Source: Lonicera japonica
Taxonomy: Eukaryota > Streptophyta > Magnoliopsida > Dipsacales > Caprifoliaceae
Direction of reading: 5' to 3'
NCBI GenBank assembly: GCA_021464415.1
Contig: CM038467.1
Location: 69,077,393-69,141,392, forward strand
DNA length: 64,000 nucleotides
Below the pieces are notes generated by a model. That model was not told the DNA's origin, did no database searches, and saw nothing but the letters and a program-made list of their open reading frames with translations. Every line of letters starts with the position of its first letter. The first letter of the stretch is position 1. This document shows positions 43,690 through 54,733 of the stretch, piece after piece. A program made the translations under genes and the position numbers.

Positions 43690-46600
43690 AATCGTTGACA
43701 GAACCGTCCCTACCGATAGGAGTACATCAGCTCAACGTTCCAATCAAATTGTTGACAGAACCGTCCCTACCGATGGGAGTAAATCAGCTTAACACCCAAT
43801 CAAATCGTTGACAGAATCGTCCCTACAGATGGGAGTACATCAGCTCAACGTTCTAATTAAATTGTTCACAGAACAGTCCCTACCGATGGGAGTACATCAG
43901 CACGACACCCAATCAAATCGTTGACAGAACCGTCCCTACCGATGAAAGTACATCAGCTCAACATTCTAACCAAATCGTTGACAGAACTATCACTACCGAT
44001 GGGAGTACATCAACTCAACGTTCCAATCAAATTGTTGACAGAATACTCCCTACCGATGTGAGTACATCAGCTCAACACCTCAATCAAATTATTGATAGAA
44101 CCGTCCCAACCAATGGGAGTACATCAGCTCTACGTTCCAATCAAATAGTTGACAGAACCGTCCCTACCAATGGGAGTACATCAGCTCAACGTTCTAACCA
44201 AATCGTTGACAGAACCGTACCTACCGATGGGAGTACATCAGCTCAACGTTCCAATCAAATTGTTGACACAACCGTCCCTACGGATGGGAGTACATCAGCT
44301 CAACACCTCAATCAAATTGTTGACAGAACCGTCCCTACCGATGGGAGTACATCAGCTCAACACCCAGGCAAATCGTTGACAGAACCGTCCCTACCGATGG
44401 GAGTACATAAGCTCAACATTCCACTCAAATTATTGACAAAACCGTCCCTACCGATGGGAGTACATCAGCTCTACACCCAATCAAATCGTTGACAGAACCG
44501 TCCCTATCGATGGGAGTACATCAGCTCAACGTTCTAATCAAATTGCTGACAGAACCGTCCCTACCGATGGAAGTACATCAGCTCAACATTCTAATCAAAT
44601 TGTTGATAGAACCATCCCTACCGATGGGGGTAAATAAGCTCAATACCCAATCAAATCGTTGACATAATCGTTCCTACCGATAGGAGTACATCAACTCAAC
44701 GTTTCAATTAAATTATTAACAGAACCATCCATACCGATAGGAGTACATCAGCACGACACCCAATCAAATCGTTGACAAAACCGTCCCTACCAATGGGAGT
44801 ACATCAGCTCAACGTTCTAAACAAATCATTGACAAAACCATCCCTACCGATGGGAGTACATCAGCTCAACGTTCCAATCAAATTGTTGACAGAACCGTCC
44901 CAACCGATGGGAGTACATCAGCTCAACGTTCCAATCAAGTTGTTGACAGAACCGTCCCTACCGATTGGAGTACATCAGCTCTACACCCAATTAAATCGTT
45001 GACAGAACCGTCCCTACCGATGGGAGTACATCAGCTCAACGTTCTAATCAAATTGCTGACAAAATCGTCCTTACCAATGGGAGTACATCAACTCGACAAC
45101 CAATCAAATTATTGACAAAACCGTCCCTACCGATGGGAGTACATCAGCTCAACACCAAATGAAAATCGTTGACACACCCGTCCCTACCAATGTGAGTACA
45201 TCAGTTCAACGCCCAATTAAATTGTTGACAGAATCGTCCCTACCAATGAGAGTACATCAGTTCAACGCCCCAATCAAATCGTTGACAGAACCATCTCTAC
45301 CGATGGGAGTACATCAGCTCAACACCTTAATCAAATCGTTGATAGAACCATCCCTACCGATATGAGTACTTCAGCTCAACGCCGCAATCAAATCATTGAC
45401 ATAACCGTCCCTACCGATAGGAGTACATCAGCTCAACGCCCCAATTAAATCGTTGACAGAACCGTCCTTACCGAAGGGAGAATATTAGCTCAATGTTCCA
45501 ATTAAATTATTTACAGAACCGTCCCTACCGATGGCAGTACATCAGCTCAACACCCCAATCAAATTGTTGACAGAACCATCCCTACCGATGGGAATACATC
45601 AGCTCAACGCCCAATCAAATAATTGATAGAACCGTTCCTACCGATGGGAGTACACCAGCTCAACGCCCCAATCAAATTGTTAACAAAACCGTCCCTACCT
45701 ATGGGAGTACATCAGCTCAACACCCCAATCAAATTATTAACAGAACCGTCTCTACCGATGGGAGTACATCAGCTCTATGTTCCAATGAAATTATTCACAG
45801 AACAGTCCCTACCGATGGGAGTACATCACCACGACACCCAATCAAATCGTTGACAGAACCGTCCCTACCGATGGGAGTACATCAGCTCAACGTTCTAACC
45901 AAATCGTTGACAGAACTGTCACTACCGATGGGAGTACATCAGCTCAACGTTCCAATCAAATTGTTGACAGAACTGTCCCTACCGATATGAGTACATCAGC
46001 TCAACACCTCAATTAAATTATTGACATAACCGTCCCTACCGATGGGAGTACATCAGCTCAACATTCCAATCAAATCGATGACAGAATCGTCCCTACCAAT
46101 GGGAGTACATCAGCTCAACGTTCTAACCAAATCGTTGACAGAACCGTACCTACCGATGGGAGTACATCAGCTCAACATTCCAATCAAATTTTTGACAGAA
46201 TCGTCTCTACCGATGGGAGTAAATCAGCTCAACACCCAATCAAATCGTTGACAGAATCGTCCCTACCGATGAGAGTACATCAGCACAACACCTCAATCAA
46301 ATTGTTGACAGAACCGTCCCTACCGATGGGAGTACATCAGCTCAACACCCAAGCAAATCGTTGACAGAACCGTCCCTACCGATGAGAGTACATCAGCTTA
46401 ACATTCCAATCAAATTGTTGACAAAATCGTCCCTACCGATGGGGGTACATCAGCTCTACACCCAATCAAATCGTTGAAAGAACCGTCCCTACCGATGGGA
46501 GTACATCATCTCAACGTTCTAATCAAATTGTTGACAGAACCGTCCCAACCGATGGAAGTACATCAGCTCAACATTCTAATCAAATTGTTGATAGAACCAT

Positions 46601-49600
46601 CCCTACCGATGGGGGTAAATAAGCTCAATACCCAATCAAATCGTTGACAGAATCGTTCCTACCGATAGGAGTAAATCAGCTCAACGTTTCAATTAAATTG
46701 TTGTCAGAACCATCCATACCGATAGGAGTACATAAGCTCAACGTTTCAATTAAATTGTTGACAGAACCATCCAAACCGATAGGAGTACATCAGCACGACA
46801 CCCAATAAAGTTGTTGACAGAACCGTCCCTACTAATGGGAGTACATCAGCTCTACACCCAATCAAATCGTTGACAGAACCGTCCCTACCGATGGGAGTAC
46901 ATCAGCTCAACGTTTTAATCAAATTGCTGACAAAACCGTCCCTACCAGTGGGAGTACATCAGCTCGACAACCAATCAAATTATTGACAAAACCGTCCCTA
47001 CCGATGGGAGTACATCAGCTCAACACCCAATGAAAATCGTTGACAGACCTGTCCCTACCAATGTGAGTACATCAGTTCAATGCCCAATCAAATTGTTGAC
47101 AGAATCGTCCTTACCGATGAGAGTACATCAGCTCAACGCCCCAATCAAATCGTTGACAGAACCGTCTCTACCGATGGGAGTACATCAGCTCAACACCTTA
47201 ATCAAATCGTTGACAAAATCATCCCTACCGATGGGAGTACATCAGCTCAACGCCGCAATCAAATCATTGACATAACCGTCCCTACCGATGGGAGTACATC
47301 AGCTCAACGCCCCAATTAAATCGTTGACAGAACCATCCTTACCGAAGGGAGAATATTAGCTCAACGTTCCAATCAAATTATTTACAGAACCGTCCCTACC
47401 GATGGCAGTACATCATCTCAACACCCCAATCAAATTGTTGACAGAACCATCCCTATCGATGGGAATACATCAGCTCAACGCCCAATCAAATCGTTGATAG
47501 AACCGTTCCTACCGATGGGAGTACATCTGCTCAACGCCCCAATCAAATTGTTAACAGAATCGTCCCTACCGATGGGAGTACATCAGCTCAACAACCCAAT
47601 CAAATTATTAATAGAACCGTCTCTACCGATTGGAGTACATCAGCTCAACGTTCCAAGTAAATTGTTCATAGAACAGTCCCTACCGATGCGAGTACATCAG
47701 CACGACACCCAATCAAATCGTTGACAGAACCGTCCCTACCGATGGAAGTACATCAGCTCAACGTTCTAACCAAATCGTTGACAGAACTGTCACTACCGAT
47801 GGGAGTACATCAGCTCAACGTTCCAATCAAATTGTTGACAGAACTGTCCCTACCGATGTGAGTACATCAGCTCAACACCTCAATCAAATTGTTGACATAA
47901 TTGTCCCTACCGATGGGAGTACATCAGCTCAACGTTCCAATCAAATCATTGACAGAATCGTCCCTACCGATGGGAGTACATCAGCTCAACGTTCAAACCA
48001 AATCGTTGACAGAACCGTACCTACCGATAGGAGTACATCAGCTCAACGTTCCAATCAAATTGTTAACATAACCGTCCCTACCGATGGGAGTACATCAGCT
48101 CAACACCCAAGCAAATCGTTGACAGAATCGTCCCTACCGATGGGAGTACATCAGCTTAACATTCCAATTAAATTGTTGACAAAATCGTCCCTACCGATGG
48201 GGGTACATCAGCTCTACACCCAATCAAATAGTAGACAGAACCGTCCCTACCGATGGTAGTACATCAGCTCAACGTTCTAATCAAATTGTTGACAGAACCG
48301 TCCCTACCGATAGGAGTACATCAGCTCAACGTTCTAATCAAATTGTTGACAGAACCGTCCCTACCGATCGAAGTACATCAGCTCAACATTCCAATCAAAT
48401 TGTTGATAGAATCATCCCTACCGATGGGGGTAAATAAGCTCAATACCCAATCAAATCATTGACAGAATCGTTCCTACCGATAGGAGTACATCAGCTCAAC
48501 GTTTCAATAAAACTGTTGACAGAACCATCCATACCGATAGGAGTACATCAGCATGACACCCAATCAAATCGTTGACATGACCGTCCTTACCGATGGGAGT
48601 ACATCAGCTCAACGTTCAAAACAAATCATTGACAGAACCATCCCTACCGATGGGAGTACATCAACTCAACGTTCCAATCAAATTGTTGACAGAATCGTCC
48701 TGACCGATGGGAGTACATCAGCTCAACGTTCCAATCAAGTTGTTGACAGAACCGTCCCTACCGATGGGAGTACATCAGCTCTACACCGAAATAAATCATT
48801 GACAGAACCGTCCCTACCGATGGGAGTACATCAGCTCGACGTTCGAATCAAATTGCTGACAAAATCGTCCCTACCAATGGGAGAACATCAGCTCGGCAAC
48901 CAATCAAATTATTGACAAAACTGTCCCTACCGATGGGAGTACATCAGCTCAACACCCAATGAAAATCGTTGACAGACACGTCCCTACCAATGTGAGTACA
49001 TCAGTTCAACGCCCAATCAAATTGTTGACAGAATCGTCCCTACCGATGAGAGTACATCAGCTCAACGCCCCAATCAAATCGTTGACAGAACCGTCTCTAC
49101 CGATGGGAGTACATCAGCTCAACACCTTAATCAAATCGTTGACAGAACCATCCCTACCGATGGGAGTACATCAGCTCAACGCCGCAATCAAATCATTAAC
49201 ATAACCGTCCCTACCGATGGGAGTACATCAGCTCAACGCCCCAATTAAATCTTTGACATAACCGTCCTTACCGAAAGGAGAATATTAGCTCAACGTTCCA
49301 ATCAAATTTTTTACAGAACCGTCCCTACCGATGGCAGTACATCAGCTCAACACCCCAAACAAATTGTTGACAGAACCATCCCTACCGATGGGAATACATC
49401 AGCTCAATGCCCAATCAAATCGTTGATAGAACCGTTCCTACAGATGGGAGTACATTAGCTCAACGCCCCAATCAAATTGTTAACAGAACCGTCCCTACCG
49501 ATGGGAGTACATCAGCTCAACACCCCAATCAAATTATTAACAGAACCGTCTCTACCGATGGGAGTACATCAGCTCAACGTTCCAATTAAATTGTTCACAG

Positions 49601-52223
49601 AACAGTCCCTACCGATGGGAGTACATCAGCACGACACCCAATCAAATCGTTGACAGAACCGTCCCTACCGATGGAAGTACATCAGCTCAACGTTCTAACC
49701 AAATCGTTAACAGAACTGTCACTACCGAGGGGAGTACATCAGCTCAATGTTCCAATCAAATTATTGACAGAACTGTCCCTACCGATGTGAATACATCAGC
49801 TCAACACATCAATCAAATTGTTGACATAACCGTCCCTGCCGATGGGAGTACATCAGCTCAACGTTCCAATCAAATCATTAACAGAATCGTCCCTACCGAT
49901 GGGAGTACATCAGCTCAACGTTCTAACCAAATCGTTGACAGAATCGTACCTACCGATGGGAGTACAACAGCTCAACGTTCCAATCAAATTGTTAACTTAA
50001 CTGTCCCTACCGATGGGAGTAAATCAGCTCAACACCCAATCAAATCGTTGACAGAATCGTCCCTACCGATGGGAGTACATCAGCTCAACACCCAAGCAAA
50101 TCGTTGACAGAACTGTCCCTACCGATGGGAGTACGTCAGCTTAACATTCCAATCAAATTGTTGACAAAATCGTCCCTACCGATGGGGGTATATCAGCTCT
50201 ACACTCACTCAAATCGTTGACAGAACCGTCCCTACTGATGGGAGTACATCAGCTCAACGTTCTAATCAAATTGTTGACAGAACCGTCCCTATCGATGGGA
50301 GTACATCAGCTCAACGTTCTAATCAAATTGTTGACAGAACCGTCCCTACTGATTGAAGTACATCAGCTCAACATTCCAATCAAATTGTTGATAGAACCAT
50401 CCCTACCGATGGGGGTAAATAAGCTTTATACCCAATCAAATCGTTGACAGAATCGTTCCTACAGATAGGAGTACATCAGCTCAACGTTTCAATTAAACTG
50501 TTGACAGAACCATCCATACCGATAGGAGTACATCAGCATGACACCCAATCAAATCGTTGACAGAACCGTCCCTACCAAAGGGAGTACATCAGCTCAACGT
50601 TATAAACAAATCATTGATAGAACCATCCCTACCGATGGGAGTACATCAGCTCAACGTTCCAATCAAAATTGTTGACAGAACCGTCCCGACCGATCGGAGT
50701 ACATCAGCTCAACGTTCCAATCAAGTTTTTGACAGAACCGTCCCTACCGATGGGAGTACATCAGCTCTACACCCAAACAAATCGTTGACAGAACCGTCCC
50801 TACCGATGGGAATACATCAGCTCAACGTTCTAATCAAATTGCTGACAAAATCGTCCCTACCAATGGGAGTACATCAGCTCGACAACCAATCAAATTATTG
50901 ACAAAACCGTCCCTATCGATGGGAGTACATCAGCTCAACACCCAATGAAAATCGTTGACAGACCCGTCCCTACCAATGTGAGTACATCAGTTAAACGCCC
51001 AATCAAATTGTTGATAAAATCGTCCCTTCCGATGAGAGTACATCATCTCCACGCCCCAATCAAATCGTTGACAGAACCGTCTCTACTGATGGGAGTACAT
51101 CAGCTCAACACCTTAATCAAATCATTGACAGAACCATCCCTACCGATGGGAGTACATCAGCTCAACGCCACAATCAAATCATTGACATAACCGTCCCTAC
51201 CGATGGGAGTACATCAGCTCAACGCCCCAATTAAATCGTTGACAGAACCGTCCTTACTGAAGGGAGAATATTAGCTCAACGTTCCAATCAAATTAATTAC
51301 AGAACCGTCCCTACCGATGGCAGTACATCAGCTCAACACCTCAATCAAATTATTGACAGAACCATCCCTACCGATGGGAATACATCAGCTCAACGCCCAA
51401 TCAAATCGTTGATAGAACCGTTCCTACCAATGGGAGTACATCAGCTCAACGCCCTAATCAAATTGTTGACAGAACCGTCCCTACCGATGGGAGTACATCA
51501 GCTCAACACGCCAATCAAATTATTAACAGAACCGTCTCTACCGATGGGAGTACATCAGCTCAACGTTCTAATCAAATTGTTGATAGAACCGTTCCTACCG
51601 ATGGGAGTACATCTGCTTAACACCCCAATCAAATCGTTGACAGAATCGTCCCTACCGATGGGAGTATATCTGCACAATGCCCAATCAAATTGTTAACAGA
51701 ATCATCCCTACCGATGGGAGTACATCAACTCAACGACCAATCAAATTGTTGACTGAATCGTCCCTACCGATGGGAGTACACCAGCTCAACACCCCAATCA
51801 AATTGTTGACCGAACTATCCCTATCGATGGGAGTACACTAGCTCAACGCCCTAATCAAATTGTTGACAAAACCGTCCCTACCGATGAGAGTACATCAGCT
51901 CAACACCCAATCAAATTTTTGACAGAATCGTCTCTACCGATGGGAGTACATCAGCTCAACGTTCCAATCAAATTGTTGACAGAACCGACCCTACCGATGG
52001 GACTACATCAGCTCAATACCCAATCAAATTATTGACAGAACCGTCCCTACCGAAGGGAGTAGATCAGCTCAACGCCCAATTAAATTGTTGACAGAACCGT
52101 CCCTACCTATGGGAGTACATCAGCTCAATACCCAATCCAATCGTTGACAGAACCGTCCCTACCGATGGGTGTACATCAGCTTAACGCCTCAATTAAATTA
52201 TTGACAGAATCGTCCCTACCGAT
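43690..52223 (+). repeat. 57-bp minisatellite with higher-order structure, about 150 monomers
   Basis: The monomer core reads GTTGACAGAACCGTCCCTAC, CGATGGGAGTACATCAGCTC, then AACGTTCCAATCAAATT. Monomers are 56-58 bp depending on the variable joint (AACGTTCCAATC or AACACCCAATC). Marker variants recur at long range. The GAGAATATTAG monomer lies near 45,471, 47,342, 49,271 and 51,257 (steps 1,871, 1,929, about 1,986), and ATGAAAATCGTTGACAG lies at 45,159, 47,030, 48,959 and 50,945 with the same steps. The GGGGGTAAATAAGCT monomer has TAAATAAG at 44,631, 46,616, 48,431 and 50,416 (steps 1,985, 1,815, 1,985). These equal 32-35 monomers. Because 57 is 19 codons, long frames arise in two phases, but 56-bp monomers break them, so no protein is proposed. 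Confidence 0.93.
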
Positions 52224-52837
52224 TGGATTGGTAAAGGTTACCATATGGGAAAGGGTGAATAGCTTCCTTCAAGCTTAATAAATAAGCATAAAATGTCAAA
52301 TTTTATATAGTGAGTCTGCTGCACCCCATAGAGATGAAACCGCCTTGAAATAATTTAGCAAAACTTCCGAGAAAATATAAGAAAAGTGCTTAGAAATGGA
52401 CAAAAAAATTGAAACTTTCGTTTTTGAAGGAAATTCCTCTTCCATCTCTAATGATCAATACTCTTTGTGTTTAAATGAGAATTTTGCTAATATAAGGCTT
52501 AGCATGTGATTAAAAGGAAGTATGGGTTAAGTTTCTAAAGGAGATAAGCAATTTAGATAGTCATTCAAAAACCCACAAGTCTAGAAATAGTGATAGTAAT
52601 GTCATAAGCTTTGCAAATTGAACTTTTGAAATCATCATTCTCGTCATTCACCATGATCAAACTTTTGATGTTTGTAGGTATCATCACTGTAAAACTTTCA
52701 CGAGATACAACTCGTCTTCTAGAGGAACTTAGGAGTTCAAAGGCTTAATGCATGTGCTAAATGCATTTTCGGATATTATACATAGCTATTTTTATATTGC
52801 TTGCTAAGGGACTAGCAAGAGATAAGTTGGGGGGAGT
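52224..52837 (+). repeat. Second copy of Athila 3' UTR and polypurine tract
   Basis: 614 bp matching 60,909-61,522 almost base for base (offset 8,685), including the tract GGGGGGAGT at 52,829-52,837. It starts abruptly at the end of the 57-bp array. A normal 5' LTR is not preceded by its own element's 3' UTR, so this belongs to another copy to the left that shares the LTR. Confidence 0.85.
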
Positions 52838-54568
52838 TGATAAACGCTTAATATTGTCATTCATACGCTCATTTTCGGAGTTGTTTGACGCGTTTATTTC
52901 TCTAAAACTACTCGGTTTGCCAACTTATTTCGCGATTAATCTCGTAGCACTTTTGTATTTAACAATGCTTGGAAAGGCACATTTTGTGTTTATTTTGGTG
53001 TCTTTAGATTTCAAGAAATATTGTATTTAATACAATAGTGAAATTTTCCATGGACAAAAAGAATCCAAGAAAGTGAGTCTCCATGTGATTAAAGAGCATC
53101 CAAGAAAGTGGAAGTCTCCATGTCCATGTGATTAAAGAAAGAAAGTGGAATTGTGCATGTGATTAAAGAGCATCCAAGATAGTGGAATTCTCCACCAAAA
53201 ATAAAATAAGCATTGTTTATTTTTTAACATCCAAAACAACTCTCCTATTTATAGTCTTCATTGTTGCTTTGGAGAGGAGATCTTAATTTTATTTTACTTA
53301 TCATTTCTCAATTTATAGAGAGCTTGTAATAGTATTTTCTAGAGAGAGAAATGGAGTTCACTTTTATAATTCTTGTCTTTACATTTATTATGGAGTAAAT
53401 TTCTTTGCTAAGGCTAAAAGATGAAATTTGCAATGCATTAATTATGTAAGTTCAATTCTCATTCCATTGTTAGTATTATTAAATACTTTTTCAATCCTTC
53501 ATCTTCTCCATTTTTTCAACCATTCATAAGCTAGTAAGATAATTTTCATATGATGATTTGACTTTGTATGTCTTGTATACTTAGATCTCAAGCATTAATG
53601 AAGAGATGATACACTTGTGTATTTCTTACTAGCCTATGTCCATTCTTTCTTTGAATGAGATACTTTTCATTGCCAAGCATGATTAGTTTTTGAATATTCA
53701 TGAAAACACCATAAATTTGGGATTTTAATCTTTTAATACTTTAATGATATGTTGAGTGCTTTCTACACTTTATGTGATTTTAAGACTCATCATCTTCTTA
53801 GTTAAAGTATTGCCAAAGAGGATCTTTTAAATTTATGTCATAAACAACTTCATTAATCATTTTAAGGATTCAATTTGTATTTATCAAATAAGTCTATATA
53901 GGACGGTTTGACCTCCACCTAGACCTCCCAATCTTAGACAAATGAAATGTTATGATTTATCGAGCTAAACTCCTTGTAGTTGGCCATTTTCATAATCAAG
54001 TCATTTGCCTAGGGGAAACTAACAATGAGTTTTTAAATGCCTAGTTTAAATTTATGCCTTTTCTTTTTGTGTATTTTAAGTTTGAATCTTGGTTGATATT
54101 ATATGGGAATGGGTTGCACTTGCTTCACACCCTTTGTCACAAGATAAAAATGAGAGATACACTTGTGTTGATATTTGCTTACACCCTTTCTTTATATGGC
54201 ATTTATATGGGAATGGGTTGCTTTTGCTCCACACCCTTTTGCTTAGAAATGGGTAAAATACTCAACACTTAGGAATTGCATTGAGAACTTTGAATGAGAT
54301 TGATTTTACTTAACTTTGCAAAACAAATGAATTCTATAATGCCTTAGCCTTTTGTCATCTATTATTACATCATTTTAATTTTTATTGCAAGACTTTAAAA
54401 TCAACAACTAAAATCAACCAATTAAATTTCCTTAACAAAACCTTGGACTCGTAATCACCACATCGTCTTTCCGACTATCCTTGTGGTTCGATACTTGGAC
54501 CTACCAAGTATTATAACTTGACAACCTGCACTTGGGTACCTAAGCACGGAAGTATTTTCGACGCGTCA
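52838..54568 (+). repeat. Athila LTR, left copy
   Basis: 1,731 bp from TGATAAACGCTTAATATTG to TCGACGCGTCA. It is preceded by a polypurine tract and followed by a primer site, so it serves both as a 3' and as a 5' LTR. Reading frames inside it (for example 52,761-53,030 and 54,054-54,272) are not genes. Confidence 0.88.
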
Positions 54569-54574
54569 AGTTTT

Positions 54575-54592
54575 TGGCGCCGTTGCCGGGGA
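54575..54592 (+). other. Primer binding site, Athila type
   Basis: TGGCGCCGTTGCCGGGGA, six bases after the LTR end. This is the sequence typical of Athila-like gypsy elements. Confidence 0.92.
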
Positions 54593-54733
54593 TACGGCGA
54601 AAGACGGATTACGGATTTTGTACAAAAAAATTCACTTTGTAAGTATTCTCTCCCTTTGTAAATTATTTTTTCTACTTATTATTTAATTTTTTTTTAGGTG
54701 GAAAATTTTATTAGAGATCACCCTTCCGGGCTT

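Noticed and set aside
43568..51700. Repeat-containing protein genes made of 19-residue units
   Set aside because: Frames stop or shift wherever 56-bp monomers occur, two phases are open to a similar degree, many starts depend on a chance ATG, and no promoter or splice pattern is visible.
43690..52223. CRISPR-like array
   Set aside because: Repeats are contiguous diverged monomers without distinct spacers, and the context is plant nuclear DNA.
52761..53030. Small membrane protein, repeated at 61,446-61,724
   Set aside because: Spans the Athila polypurine tract and LTR start. The duplication follows from LTR duplication, not from gene conservation.
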